NCBI RefSeq assembly: GCF_900141835.1
Contig: NZ_FQZD01000006.1
Location: forward strand, 1-64,000
Origin: Propionispora hippei DSM 15287
GTDB taxonomy: Bacteria > Bacillota > Negativicutes > Propionisporales > Propionisporaceae
Direction: 5' to 3'
Length of the DNA: 64,000 nt
This document shows positions 33,058 through 42,448 of the stretch, piece after piece. Numbering within the stretch: the stretch's first letter is position 1; every line of letters starts with the position of its first letter. Under the pieces are notes generated by a model that saw only the letters and a program-made list of their open reading frames with translations, did no database searches and was not told the origin of the DNA. The position numbers and the translations under genes were made by a program.

Positions 33058-33969
33058 TTAAGTTTTATTGGTTGGTGTTAGGCCGCAGTGGTCAAGCAGT
33101 TGTCGGAAATCGGTGGGGAGCGGCGCCTGCACGGTAATTCGCCGGTTGTCGCCCAGTGTGCTGAATGTGACTGAAACGGCGTGAAGGGCTTGACGGGGCA
33201 TAAATGGTGAAGGTTTTCCGTACATGGCGTCGCCAATGACGGGGTGCCCCAGGTGCGCTAAGTGCAGGCGGATTTGGTGGGTGCGCCCTGTTTCCAGTTC
33301 CAATTCCAATAAAGTGGCGACGGGAAATTGCTGCAGCGTCCGGTAGTGGGTAATGGCCGATTCTCCCTGGTCACTGACAATACGGCGGTTGGGACGGTGA
33401 GGATGAACAGCGATGCCGGCCGTTATGATTCCCTGGGGAGGCTGTACCAGGCCGGTGACACAGGCCTGGTACAGCCGGCTGATTTGCCTGGACTTTAGCT
33501 GCTCTTCCAGTTTAAACTGGCTTTGGGCGTCCTTGGCAAAGAGGATGCAGCCCGACGTATCGCGGTCGAGGCGGTGAATCGGGCGAAGCGTATAGAGCAG
33601 GCCCTGCTGTTGCCAGTGATAGGCCAGATGGTTGGCCAAGGTGCCGTGGGTTGTATGTCCGGCAGGATGAACAAGCTGATAAGGCGGTTTATTCAGTACC
33701 AACAGGTACTCATCTTCATATAAAATGTCGACGCCGCCTGCTTCGGGCTGCACACCGTAGGAGGCATCTTCCAGCACGGCAACCTGCAGCAGGTCACCGG
33801 TTTTAAGGTTTTTTTGCAAAAAAACGCTTCGTTTATTTAAGAGAATTCCTTTTTTTCTGGTTAGTTTCTGAATTTTTCTGCCGGAGTAACCAAGAATTTC
33901 TTTTAAATAGGCTTCGACAGGCAGCCCGGCATGCTGTTCTTCGATTTTGTAACTCGTAAATGTCTTCAT
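33058..33969 (-). CDS. RluA-family 23S rRNA pseudouridine synthase
   Basis: A 303-residue RluA/RluD-type pseudouridine synthase that isomerises uridines in rRNA. Residues 10-75 are an S4-like RNA-binding domain (VEAYLKEILGYSGRKIQKL). The catalytic Asp is in the HRLDRDTSGC motif near 135; GRTHQIRLHLAHLGHPVIGDAMYG is the second family hallmark. Length is typical. Target position is not readable. It lies alone, upstream of the integrase-like gene. Confidence 0.9.
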   Translation of the reverse strand: MKTFTSYKIEEQHAGLPVEAYLKEILGYSGRKIQKLTRKKGILLNKRSVFLQKNLKTGDLLQVAVLEDASYGVQPEAGGVDILYEDEYLLVLNKPPYQLVHPAGHTTHGTLANHLAYHWQQQGLLYTLRPIHRLDRDTSGCILFAKDAQSQFKLEEQLKSRQISRLYQACVTGLVQPPQGIITAGIAVHPHRPNRRIVSDQGESAITHYRTLQQFPVATLLELELETGRTHQIRLHLAHLGHPVIGDAMYGKPSPFMPRQALHAVSVTFSTLGDNRRITVQAPLPTDFRQLLDHCGLTPTNKT

Positions 33970-34202
33970 ATGCCGTATTCTTCCTTACATTTTGATGTAA
34001 TGATCCGCCGCGAAAATTAAATTTATGGGGATGTTTCATAAGACAAAGCTATGTGCCTATCGGATTTAGGTCAGCCGATGATAGCGAAGCTTTGAAATTA
34101 TTGTACGTTCAGAGTTAGTGAATACTAGCATCATACCGTAATTTGTGCCGGTAGACAAGTAGTATGGAAATAAATGGCGGGTATCAATGCACCTGATTGT
34201 GA

Positions 34203-34208
34203 TATAAT
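34203..34208 (+). promoter_or_regulatory. Extended -10 promoter of the hemolysin-III gene
   Basis: TGATATAATGC carries TG-A-TATAAT, an extended -10. No good -35 lies 17 bases upstream. Confidence 0.45.
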
Positions 34209-34255
34209 GCAAGTATGGCTTATTTTTACACAACCTACAGCTAGGAGGGATATAT

Positions 34256-34882
34256 ATGGAAGAAATCGTCAATGCGATTACTCATGGTATTGGCGCTGTA
34301 CTGGCGTTGGTCGGACTGGTGGTGCTGGCAGTCGGCGCTTGCACGCAAGGCAGTGTCTGGCACATTGTAAGCTTTAGCATTTATGGCACCTCGTTGGTAC
34401 TGCTGTATCTGGCTTCGACACTGTATCATAGTTTTACCAATGAACGGGTCAAACATATCTTTAAAATTTTTGACCATTCGGCCATATACCTCTTGATTGC
34501 CGGCACTTACACACCGTTTGCCTTTGTTCCGCTGCACGGTACACTAGGCTGGATCATTTTTGGTGTCGTGTGGACGCTGGCTATTGTCGGTATTGTGTTC
34601 AAGGTTTTTTTTGTCAGACGGTTTAACCGGCTTTCCACTTTGTGCTATATCCTGATGGGCTGGTTTGCTGTTGTTATGATTAAACCGCTGATTATGACCT
34701 TGCCGGCAGCCGGTTTGTACTGGTTGATTGCCGGCGGTGTGCTGTATACGGTAGGGGCTATTTTCTATCTGGCCCGTAAAATGCCCTATAGTCATGCGGT
34801 CTGGCATTTCTTTGTTATCGCCGGCAGCGCGGCGCACTTCAACAGTATTTTTTCTTATGTGCTTCCCCTTTCCGTATCTTAA
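34256..34882 (+). CDS. trhA: Hemolysin III / TrhA-type membrane protein
   Basis: A 208-residue protein with seven hydrophobic segments, of the PAQR/hemolysin III family. The family's metal-site residues are visible: ITHGIGA near 9, SLVLLYLASTLYHS near 43-56 (Ser and His), FDHSAIYLLIAGTYTP near 72-87, and HAVWHFFVIAGSAAHF near 181-196. TrhA-type proteins act in the cytoplasmic membrane in fatty-acid/membrane energetics; haemolysin is a historic name. AGGAGGG precedes ATG 34256. Confidence 0.88.
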   Translation: MEEIVNAITHGIGAVLALVGLVVLAVGACTQGSVWHIVSFSIYGTSLVLLYLASTLYHSFTNERVKHIFKIFDHSAIYLLIAGTYTPFAFVPLHGTLGWIIFGVVWTLAIVGIVFKVFFVRRFNRLSTLCYILMGWFAVVMIKPLIMTLPAAGLYWLIAGGVLYTVGAIFYLARKMPYSHAVWHFFVIAGSAAHFNSIFSYVLPLSVS

Positions 34883-35065
34883 TAATTCGGGGTATATAGT
34901 ACTCTGCTTTCCCTAAATGCATGGATCTTCGGGAAGGCTTCTTCATCTGCTTTAGCTGTCGTCGCCTTACATACATCCGGTATGCGTGGCTTCTCCGCCT
35001 GGCAGGACAAAAAAATCCTTGCAAACTTATCTTATTAGGTGCTCAGGGTACTAGAATGTTATGAC
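34883..35065. other. Intergenic stretch after the hemolysin-III gene
   Basis: No convincing ORF with a ribosome site on either strand. It contains CTTCCC and GGGAAG arms around 34908-34939 that may form a weak hairpin, and an AAAAAAAT run near 35008. Nothing else is recognised. Confidence 0.35.
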
Positions 35066-35106
35066 AAGCATTGGGGCCGGCCTTCCGGTTCAATGCTTTT
35101 TCTTTT
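35066..35106 (+). terminator. Terminator upstream of the tetR-efflux unit
   Basis: AAGCATTG (35066-35073) pairs with CAATGCTT (35091-35098), with an inner GCCGG/CCGGT pairing, followed by TTTTCTTTT. Confidence 0.85.
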
Positions 35107-35118
35107 GGCTGATTTTAG

Positions 35119-35178
35119 TAGACAAAACATTTGCCCGTGTACTATAATTAAGTGTAACTTTTAAATAGTTATTTAAAA
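35119..35178 (+). promoter_or_regulatory. Promoter and TetR-type operator of the efflux unit
   Basis: TAGACA (35119-35124) and TATAAT (35143-35148) are 18 bases apart. Just downstream, TTTTAAATA-GT-TATTTAAAA at 35159-35178 is a perfect 9-bp palindrome, ideally placed for autorepression by the TetR protein encoded next. Confidence 0.75.
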
Positions 35179-35212
35179 CGAATGTTTAATTAGTGAGGTG
35201 ACCAGATATTAC

Positions 35213-35824
35213 GTGGTGGATTGTATTGATAAACCAACTATAAATAAAATTGTTGAGTCTGCAGTTACCTTGTTCTCCCTGAAAGGATATGCCCGCGTAT
35301 CTGTTAAAGAAATCGCTGAAGCGGCGGGTGTAAACATTGCCTTAATTTCTTATTATTTTGGTGGAAAAGAAAAACTATATTCCTACGTAATGGAGCAGCA
35401 GCTTACGCTTTTTGGCAGACAGTTGGAGGTCATCCGTCAGGAAGAGCAAGATCCTTTGGAAAAGATAAGGTGCTTTATTCAAACAGCAATGGAGATACAT
35501 AAAAAATTTCCTTATCTTAACCGGTTGCTGTATCGAGAATTGCTCAGCCCGACCAATTGTTTTGATGAGATTGTCCGGGGCGAGGCGGAGCGGTTTCATA
35601 ATTTCTTGGGCGAATGTATCCAGGAAGCCATTGACCAGGGAAGGTTTCGGCCTGATCTTGATATTTACTGTGCCACAGTAACCTTATTCAGCATGATACA
35701 TTATACCCTTTTTACCCAATGTCTGCCCGATACAATTTTAACGGCGAAGGCTGACCGGGAGGAATATTATCTTCGGCAGTCTTTGGAGATTTATTTACAT
35801 GGGGTTCAATGCCCGGGGGTATAA
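35213..35824 (+). CDS. TetR/AcrR-family transcriptional regulator
   Basis: A TetR-family repressor of about 203 residues. The HTH (VSVKEIAEAAGVNIALISYYFGGKEKLY) occupies about 27-55; the rest is the helical ligand domain, with the CerR/YbiH-like RLLYRELLSPT segment. The start is uncertain: GTG 35213 or 35216 follow GAGGTG at 35195-35200, while GTG 35198 overlaps that site. It precedes the RND adaptor and pump genes and probably represses all three through the palindrome upstream. Confidence 0.87.
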   Translation: MVDCIDKPTINKIVESAVTLFSLKGYARVSVKEIAEAAGVNIALISYYFGGKEKLYSYVMEQQLTLFGRQLEVIRQEEQDPLEKIRCFIQTAMEIHKKFPYLNRLLYRELLSPTNCFDEIVRGEAERFHNFLGECIQEAIDQGRFRPDLDIYCATVTLFSMIHYTLFTQCLPDTILTAKADREEYYLRQSLEIYLHGVQCPGV

Positions 35825-35911
35825 GAACTGGAAAACGATATCTGTAATCTAACTATAATATAATAGTCATATATTAACATGTGTAAGAATGGCGAAATAG
35901 GAGGGGAAGTA

Positions 35912-37066
35912 TTGATTAGCACAGGTTTGAAAAAAATGAGTTATGTAGGAGTCTTCTTGCTGTGCGGCGCTATATTGGCGGCCGGTTGCAGCAAACAGAC
36001 GGCCCAAATGCCACAACAGGCTGTGGAAGTCAAGGCAATACAAGTTGCTCAACAGGATACGCCGGTCACCTATGAGTATGTAGGTCAGGTGCAGGCTAAA
36101 AATGAGGTAAAACTTCAATCCAAAGTTTCCGGCAATATTGTGGCTAAGATGGTTAATGGTGGGGCCATGGTGAAGAAGGGCCAGCCGCTCTTTCAAATAG
36201 ACCGCCGGCAGTATGAATCATCCCTGCTTTCCGCCAAGGCTCAGTTGGCCCAGTCGGAAGCCACATTGGCCAATTCCCGTCTGGATGTCAGCCGCTATAA
36301 GAGACTGGCCGCTCAGGACGCTATTGCCCAACAGACATTGGATACCCAGGTTTCCGTAGAGCAGCAAAACATGGCGGCCGTAGAGGCCAATCAGGCGCAA
36401 GTACAGTTGGCGCAGGAAAATCTGGCAGATACGCTTATTGTTTCGCCCATTGACGGCCGCATGGATGTCAATGATTTGAGTGTGGGTAGCTATGTCACGG
36501 CCGGTTCGACTGTAATGGCTACCATTTCGTCGATTGACCCGGTCTTTGTACAATTCAGCATGAATGAAAACGAATATCTTCAGTTGGCCAATAACAACGG
36601 TGGATTGCCTAACTCCTGGGGTAATAGCCTTAAAATGGTCCTTAGCAACGGCACCGAATATCCGGTGACCGGCCAGGTGGAGCAGGTGGACCGGGGCATT
36701 AATCAAAATACCGGAACCATTACCATCAAGGCTTCCTTTGCCAATGCTCAGCAATTGCTGGTGCCGGGGATGTTTGCCCGGGTAATCGCCGCCGGTGAAG
36801 TACATAAGGGCGCCTTGCTGGTACCGCAGCGGGCAGTGCAGGAATTGTTAGGCAAAAACTTTGTCACCGTTGTAGGTGAAGGCGATAAAGCCGAATCGCG
36901 GGCTGTGACGATGGGCGCCAAAGTAGGCAATCTGTGGATTGTCGAAGAAGGCCTGCAGCCGGGAGACCGTGTTGTTGTCGAAGGCACCAATAAAGTTCAG
37001 CCAGGCGCGGCGTTAGCGGTAACCACGGTCGGATTGGATCAGTTTATAAATCCGGCGAAACAATAG
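35912..37066 (+). CDS. RND efflux periplasmic adaptor lipoprotein (AcrA/MexA type)
   Basis: A membrane-fusion protein of 384 residues. A lipoprotein signal is clear (VGVFLLCGAILAAGC, the Cys being lipidated). Biotinyl-lipoyl halves (KVSGNIVAKMVNGGAMVKKG and DTLIVSPIDGRMDVNDLSVG) flank an alpha-hairpin rich in Gln/Ala (about 95-155); beta-barrel and C-terminal domains follow. It links the inner-membrane pump to an outer-membrane channel, further evidence for a diderm envelope. The start is TTG 35912, five to six bases after AGGAGGGG. No TolC gene is in the window. Confidence 0.9.
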   Translation: MISTGLKKMSYVGVFLLCGAILAAGCSKQTAQMPQQAVEVKAIQVAQQDTPVTYEYVGQVQAKNEVKLQSKVSGNIVAKMVNGGAMVKKGQPLFQIDRRQYESSLLSAKAQLAQSEATLANSRLDVSRYKRLAAQDAIAQQTLDTQVSVEQQNMAAVEANQAQVQLAQENLADTLIVSPIDGRMDVNDLSVGSYVTAGSTVMATISSIDPVFVQFSMNENEYLQLANNNGGLPNSWGNSLKMVLSNGTEYPVTGQVEQVDRGINQNTGTITIKASFANAQQLLVPGMFARVIAAGEVHKGALLVPQRAVQELLGKNFVTVVGEGDKAESRAVTMGAKVGNLWIVEEGLQPGDRVVVEGTNKVQPGAALAVTTVGLDQFINPAKQ

Positions 37067-37079
37067 GGGGTGTTAAGAC

Positions 37080-40000
37080 ATGGCTAAGTTTTTTATTGAA
37101 CGCCCCGTTTTTGCCATTGTGCTATCTATTTTGATCACGCTAATCGGTGGGATTGCCGCGTTTAACCTGCCAATTGCGCAGTATCCGCAAATTGCGCCGC
37201 CTACCGTCCGGGTTGGTGCCACCTATCAGGGAGCCAATGCGGACGTTGTGGAACAAACAGTGGCCCAAACCATTGAGGAACAGGTAAACGGTGTTGAGGA
37301 CATGGTTTCCATGAATTCAACCAGTACCGATGCGGGGTCATATACCTTAAACGTACAGTTTGAAACAGAAAAGAATGCCGATATTGCTACGGTACAGACC
37401 CAAAACCGGGTGTCGCAGGCTGACGCTTCCATTCCTGACACGGTACGGCAGTCCGGTGTGACAACGAAAAAATCGACCCAGGATATGGCGTTCATTTTCA
37501 CCCTGTGGTCGCCCAATAACAGTTATGACTCAAACTTCTTAAAGAGTTACGGTACCATCTATTTGGAAGATGATATTAAGCGCGTAAAAGGTGTCGGCAA
37601 TATTATGGAATTCGGCGCTGACTACGCTATGCGGATATGGGTAAAGCCGGATAAGCTGGCCCAGCTTGGCCTAACGGTAGGCGATGTGCAGAGTGCTATT
37701 CAGGCACAGAACATTCAGGCGCCGGCTGGCAATATCGGTACTATGCCGACGCCGCAGAACCAGGAAAAGCAGTATACGGCTAAAGTAAAAGGCCGTCTCA
37801 GCACGCCGGAGGAATTCGGCAATATTATTATCCGGGCCGAGGCGGACGGTTCTTTTGTCCGAATCAAGGATGTGGCCCGGGTGGAACTGGGCAGCCAGAA
37901 CTATAACTTCAGTCCCAAAATGAACGGGAAAACGGCGGTAGGCTTCGCCATTCAGCTCAGCAATGATGCCAATGCCTTAGAAACGATCAGCAATGTGCGC
38001 AAAGTATTGGCGGATGCTTCCAAGCGTTTCCCGCCGGATTTACAATACAGTGTTATGATCGATAACACCAAGTTTGTCCGCGAATCAATGGTCGAGGTGG
38101 CCAAAACCTTTGCCGAAGCGCTAATGCTGGTGCTGCTGGTCGTGTTTATCTTCCTGCAAAACTGGCGGGCCACGCTGATACCGATGCTGGCTATTCCCGT
38201 ATCACTGATTGGTACGTTTGGGGCGTTTGTAGCACTGGGCTTTTCCATCAATACACTGACCTTGTTTGCCATGGTGCTGGCTATCGGTCTGGTGGTTGAT
38301 GATGCCATCGTGGTTATCGAAGCGGTGGAACATCATATGCGTTATTCCGGCATGGCGCCCAGGGAAGCTACCAAACGGGCGATGAGTGAGGTATCGGGAC
38401 CGGTAGTGGCCATTGCCTTCGTGCTGGCTTCAGTATTCATTCCGGTTGCCTTCTTCGGCGGTACGATGGGGGTTTTGTATAAGCAGTTTGCGTTAACCAT
38501 TGCTGTTTCGATGGGACTGTCGGCCCTAGTGGCTTTGTCATTGACGCCGGCGCTATGCGCCATGCTGCTTAAACCCTACAATCCTGATGAACATAAAGGC
38601 CTCTTGGGCCGCTTCTTTGACCGGTTTAACGACTGGTTTGAAAGAATGATTGAACGGTATGGCCACGGTCTGGGCAGGATTATTCCCAAAGCCAGTGTAT
38701 GCCTGGCGTCGCTCCTGATACTGCTCATTCTGACCGGCTTTTTACTGAAAATGGTTCCTTCGGCGTTTATACCGGAAGAGGATCAGGGCTTTTTTATTAG
38801 TACGCTAACCTTGCCAGAAGCCGCAAGCATGAACCGGACTGATGAGGCAGTCAGCAAATTAGCGGAGGATGTATCGAAGCAGCCCGGTGTTCAGGATACT
38901 ATGGCCGTTATTGGCTACGACATGTTAAGTGGCGGGATTAAATCCAATGCGGCAACTATGTTCGTAGGTCTTAAGCCATGGGATGAGCGGACCAATCCGC
39001 AAACTGCCGTAAATGCGCAAATTGGGCAGGTATTCCAAAAAAGCAGCCATTTGCCGGAAGGCCAGGTCATTGCCCTTAATCCGCCTTCGCTGCCCGGTCT
39101 GGGCATTGCCGGTGGCTTCACCATGATGCTGCTTGACCGCAGCGGTGGAGAAATGGGAGATTTTGACCGCGTTTCTCAGGAATTTTTAGCGGCGGCCCGT
39201 AAACGGCCGGAAATTGGTAAGGTATATACTACCTTCCAAATGAATACACCTGGTTTCGAATTTGAAGTGGATCGGGAAAAAGTAGAAAAATTGGGCGTTT
39301 CCCTGGACGAGGTGTTTACGACGCTGCAAACCTATTTCGGTGGCGTCCAGGTCAATGATTTCAATAAATTCGGCCGGACCTTCAAAGTTATGCTGCAAGC
39401 TGATGTGGATTACCGTTCTCAGGTGGATGCTACTCGGTTCTTCTTCCTCAAAGGTTCCAATGGAACTATGGTGCCATTAAATACCCTGCTTAAGCCAAAA
39501 CCGATGAATGCGACGACGCTGATCAGCCGCTATAACGGGTCCCGCGCCATCCAGATCAACGGTATGCCGGCTAATGGTTTCAGTTCCGGTCAGGCAATTA
39601 CTGCCCTGGAGGAAGTGGCTGCTCAGGTATTGCCAACCGGTTATACCTATGAATGGTCAGGTCAGAGCCGGGAGGAAAAGATTTCCGGTAGCCGGGCTCC
39701 TGTTGTATTTGGCTTTGCCCTGCTCTTTGTTTTCCTTTGTCTGGCAGCGCTGTATGAAAGCTGGAGCGTGCCTTTTGCCGTACTGCTATCGGTGCCGACA
39801 GGCATCTTTGGCGCTTTCCTCTTCCAGTATGCCCGGCATTTGGAAAACAGTGTATATATGCAGATTGGGCTGGTCATGCTGATTGGGCTGGCGGCCAAGA
39901 ATGCCATTTTAATTGTTGAGTTTGCCAAGGTTCGGGTTGATAACGGTATGAACCCGGTTCAGGCGGCGATTGAGGCGGCGAAAATCAGACTACGGCCTAT

Positions 40001-40232
40001 TTTGATGACCTCGTTGGCCTTCATCATCGGCTGCCTGCCGCTGGCTATTGCCACCGGCGCCGGCGCCGCAGCCAGAAACTCCATGGGGACGGCGGTTGTC
40101 GGTGGCATGCTGATGGCAACCTCGCTGGGTATCTTCCTGATTCCTGTGTTGTTTGTTGTCGTGGAAAAATTAACAATAAAAATTAAACAATGGAGAAAAG
40201 GAAAAGATACCTCCGTATCGGTTTCCAAATAA
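37080..40232 (+). CDS. RND multidrug efflux permease (AcrB/MexB, HAE1 family)
   Basis: A 1050-residue proton-driven drug exporter of the inner membrane. It starts MAKFFIERPVFAIVLSI, the family hallmark, and has 12 predicted membrane segments in two repeats. Proton-relay residues are visible: the Asp pair in VLAIGLVVDDAIVVIEAVEHH near 405 and Lys in LAAKNAILIVEFAK near 940. Large periplasmic loops carry the drug-binding and docking domains. It follows the adaptor gene by 13 bases and ends at a strong terminator. Length is typical. Confidence 0.95.
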   Translation: MAKFFIERPVFAIVLSILITLIGGIAAFNLPIAQYPQIAPPTVRVGATYQGANADVVEQTVAQTIEEQVNGVEDMVSMNSTSTDAGSYTLNVQFETEKNADIATVQTQNRVSQADASIPDTVRQSGVTTKKSTQDMAFIFTLWSPNNSYDSNFLKSYGTIYLEDDIKRVKGVGNIMEFGADYAMRIWVKPDKLAQLGLTVGDVQSAIQAQNIQAPAGNIGTMPTPQNQEKQYTAKVKGRLSTPEEFGNIIIRAEADGSFVRIKDVARVELGSQNYNFSPKMNGKTAVGFAIQLSNDANALETISNVRKVLADASKRFPPDLQYSVMIDNTKFVRESMVEVAKTFAEALMLVLLVVFIFLQNWRATLIPMLAIPVSLIGTFGAFVALGFSINTLTLFAMVLAIGLVVDDAIVVIEAVEHHMRYSGMAPREATKRAMSEVSGPVVAIAFVLASVFIPVAFFGGTMGVLYKQFALTIAVSMGLSALVALSLTPALCAMLLKPYNPDEHKGLLGRFFDRFNDWFERMIERYGHGLGRIIPKASVCLASLLILLILTGFLLKMVPSAFIPEEDQGFFISTLTLPEAASMNRTDEAVSKLAEDVSKQPGVQDTMAVIGYDMLSGGIKSNAATMFVGLKPWDERTNPQTAVNAQIGQVFQKSSHLPEGQVIALNPPSLPGLGIAGGFTMMLLDRSGGEMGDFDRVSQEFLAAARKRPEIGKVYTTFQMNTPGFEFEVDREKVEKLGVSLDEVFTTLQTYFGGVQVNDFNKFGRTFKVMLQADVDYRSQVDATRFFFLKGSNGTMVPLNTLLKPKPMNATTLISRYNGSRAIQINGMPANGFSSGQAITALEEVAAQVLPTGYTYEWSGQSREEKISGSRAPVVFGFALLFVFLCLAALYESWSVPFAVLLSVPTGIFGAFLFQYARHLENSVYMQIGLVMLIGLAAKNAILIVEFAKVRVDNGMNPVQAAIEAAKIRLRPILMTSLAFIIGCLPLAIATGAGAAARNSMGTAVVGGMLMATSLGIFLIPVLFVVVEKLTIKIKQWRKGKDTSVSVSK

Positions 40233-40235
40233 ACA

Positions 40236-40276
40236 AAAGCAATAGCTGCCTGCTTGCGGGCAGCTATTGCTTTTTG
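40236..40276 (+). terminator. Terminator of the RND operon
   Basis: AAAGCAATAGCTGCC (40236-40250) and GGCAGCTATTGCTTT (40259-40273) form a 15-bp stem ending in TTTTT. Confidence 0.93.
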
Positions 40277-40322
40277 TTATGATTAGACAGAGAGCGGGGG
40301 GAAAGATACGAGGAGGATGACA

Positions 40323-41048
40323 GTGCATTGTATAAAAGAAAAGAAAGATAGCAGGAAAAAGAGAGAATTCAAAGCTGTTATCTTTGACCTGGACGGAACC
40401 TTGATTGACAGTGAACCCAACTATTTTGAGGCGTTTAAAAAGATCCTGGAAGAGCATGGCGTGACCGGTTATACAGCTAAGATGAACCGGCAGTATTACG
40501 GTATGGGGGTAAAGGAAGTTCTCGAAGTGTTTAAGGAGAAATATCACATTCAGGCATCCATTGATGCAATAGTAGCAAAGAGCAATGAATATTATCTGGA
40601 CTTTGCCAAACGGAATACGGTCGTGTTTCCGGAAATGTTCAAGCTGGTAAAAAAGTTGAAGGCCTGTTGTTATCCTTTGGCGTTAGCCTCCGGCTCATCA
40701 CCGGAAATTATTGAAGATATATTGGCTGCAGCCCGGATTGGTGACTATTTTGATCTCGTTATTTCTTCTGAGAAGGTTGGTAAATCCAAGCCTGAACCGG
40801 ACGTATTCCTGGAGACGGCCAGACGGTTGGCGGTGGCGCCGGAGCATTGCCTGGTGCTGGAAGACTCGCCTTATGGAGTTATGGCTGCCCAACGGGCCGG
40901 CATGTCCTGCATTGCTGTTCCGTCAGGGAATCTTTCGGCGTTGCATAGTTGCTTTTTTAAAGCCGATCTGCTGCTCGAAAACGGTATAAGCGATTTTTCT
41001 GCCGATAAAGCGTTTAAATGGATACAATCGGATGGCCTTGCCGTTTAA
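40323..41048 (+). CDS. HAD-superfamily hydrolase (beta-phosphoglucomutase-like)
   Basis: A 241-residue HAD subfamily IA protein. Motif I is FDLDGTLIDSE with both catalytic Asp; LASGSSPEII is motif II; GKSKPEPDVF carries the Lys; LVLEDSPYGVMAAQRAGM is motif III. The ExxxYGMG cap region resembles beta-phosphoglucomutase/phosphatase enzymes. I prefer GTG 40323, six bases after GAGGAGG, to ATG 40317, which abuts it. It stands alone between two terminators. Substrate unknown. Confidence 0.82.
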   Translation: MHCIKEKKDSRKKREFKAVIFDLDGTLIDSEPNYFEAFKKILEEHGVTGYTAKMNRQYYGMGVKEVLEVFKEKYHIQASIDAIVAKSNEYYLDFAKRNTVVFPEMFKLVKKLKACCYPLALASGSSPEIIEDILAAARIGDYFDLVISSEKVGKSKPEPDVFLETARRLAVAPEHCLVLEDSPYGVMAAQRAGMSCIAVPSGNLSALHSCFFKADLLLENGISDFSADKAFKWIQSDGLAV

Positions 41049-41051
41049 TGC

Positions 41052-41096
41052 AAAACAGGCCACTGCTCCTGATTGGGAGCGGTGGCCTGTTTTATG
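41052..41096. terminator. Terminator between convergent genes
   Basis: AAAACAGGCCACTGCTCC (41052-41069) pairs with GGGAGCGGTGGCCTGTTTT (41075-41093), with one mismatch region. Usable on both strands. Confidence 0.85.
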
Positions 41097-41127
41097 TTTC
41101 GTCTGGTGAGATGAGACGATTGCTATT

Positions 41128-42255
41128 TTATTCGGCCTGCAAAAATTCAATCAAAGCGAGCAGCTCTTCCTGGTCTTCCGACCGGGCCAGAAAAACGGAA
41201 CTGCCAGCTTGATGCTCTGTGCCGCACTGAGGAAAAGTGGCGACAAGCAGCCGGTCGTAGGCGGCGCGGATCTCTTCTTCTTTGTGGGCGTAGTCTTTAC
41301 CGGCGCTTCTCGCGATATAGGCGCAGTGGAATTTTCGTGTGATGTCACTGCTAAACTGGTCGCCCTGCACCATATTAGCCCACTCCTGGTAGACATTGAT
41401 GTCATTGGCGAAGTTGAAGATGTCCGGCATAAAGCCATTGCCCGGAAATAGCAGTAATTCTTCGACGAAAAGCTTATTCTTTTCATTCCGGCTAAACCGG
41501 ATATGAAAGAAGCGGCCGGCAGCATTGGTGGCGGCAAGCAGTTTAGCGGCAGTCTTTGCCAAATCTTCCGGAATGTCCCGCAGTGAATAAAAGGCTGACT
41601 GTCCTGCCGATACATGGGCTGCGGTAAACGCGGGAGCACCCGACGCGTCCAGCAGGCCGTCAAATGAATAATAGGCTTTTTTCGTATGAGGGGCCAGAAC
41701 ATAGGTTGCATAGTTCGGCAGCTTGTCCAGCCAGGCGTTTAGCTCCTCTTCATTCTGCAGAATGGTGCAGGGGGCCTGTGAAATAAATGAATCAGGCTTG
41801 GCTATGACCGGGTAACCGGTTTTTTTCGCATATTCAGCAGCTTCTTCGCGGGACAAAAGCGCGTCACTAACCAGCGTATTGACACGGGCCTTCCGGCAGA
41901 GTTTTTTCATGCCCGTATAGCTGGCATGAAGGTCCAGTGCATCCAGATTGACTCCCGGTACATGAAAATCGGTGCGGAGTGCCGCTTCGGTAAAGAAAAG
42001 ACGGGGATTGATATTTTCAATCCGGTTGATCTTCCCATATTTGTGGGTAAAATAGCCGGCAGCCCGCAGCACCTCGTCGTAGTTAGCCAGATTATCTACC
42101 TTATAGTATTCAGTCAGTGCTCCGGTAAGGGACTGTGACAATTGATCATAGGCCGTATCCCCGATGCCCAGGACGTGAACCCCTAAATTCCGCAGGTAAA
42201 GACAGAATTGGTATACGTTATGTGAAAAATCCGGCGATAAGATAATAATATTCAT
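41128..42255 (-). CDS. ATP-grasp family protein of unknown substrate
   Basis: A 375-residue protein with an ATP-grasp layout: an N-terminal Rossmann-like part (MNIIILSPDFSHNVYQFCLYL), then LCRKARVNT and YPVIAKPDSFISQAPCTILQ, the usual ATP-lysine strand near 165-185, and FVEELLLFPGNGFMPDIFNFAND near the metal site. Such proteins ligate a carboxylate to an amine or thiol with ATP. No partner gene is nearby that would name the product. I start at ATG 42255 after AGGGAGG; an upstream ATG at 42327 lacks a ribosome site. Confidence 0.75.
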   Translation of the reverse strand: MNIIILSPDFSHNVYQFCLYLRNLGVHVLGIGDTAYDQLSQSLTGALTEYYKVDNLANYDEVLRAAGYFTHKYGKINRIENINPRLFFTEAALRTDFHVPGVNLDALDLHASYTGMKKLCRKARVNTLVSDALLSREEAAEYAKKTGYPVIAKPDSFISQAPCTILQNEEELNAWLDKLPNYATYVLAPHTKKAYYSFDGLLDASGAPAFTAAHVSAGQSAFYSLRDIPEDLAKTAAKLLAATNAAGRFFHIRFSRNEKNKLFVEELLLFPGNGFMPDIFNFANDINVYQEWANMVQGDQFSSDITRKFHCAYIARSAGKDYAHKEEEIRAAYDRLLVATFPQCGTEHQAGSSVFLARSEDQEELLALIEFLQAE

Positions 42256-42448
42256 AAAAATGACAACCTCCCTGTAAAAGTTTGGAAAATATTCCATTTT
42301 AAAAAGGGATTCTACATGAATGATCAAAATCCTTTAATTTTGTAAAAATATTAGGAAACTGCTGATTTAATGAGCCTCCCGTCAGGAGGCGCAGGATGAA
42401 TATAATTGGCGATTTCTTAGTCTTACCATACCTTTTGAGCCCTGGGGC
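42256..42448. other. Intergenic stretch upstream of repeat copy 1
   Basis: It holds the presumed promoter of the ATP-grasp gene (minus strand) and a small GCCTCCCGTCAGGAGGC hairpin (42372-42388). No ORF with a good ribosome site is seen; the 61-codon frame from 42396 runs through the repeat and is not convincing. Confidence 0.4.
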
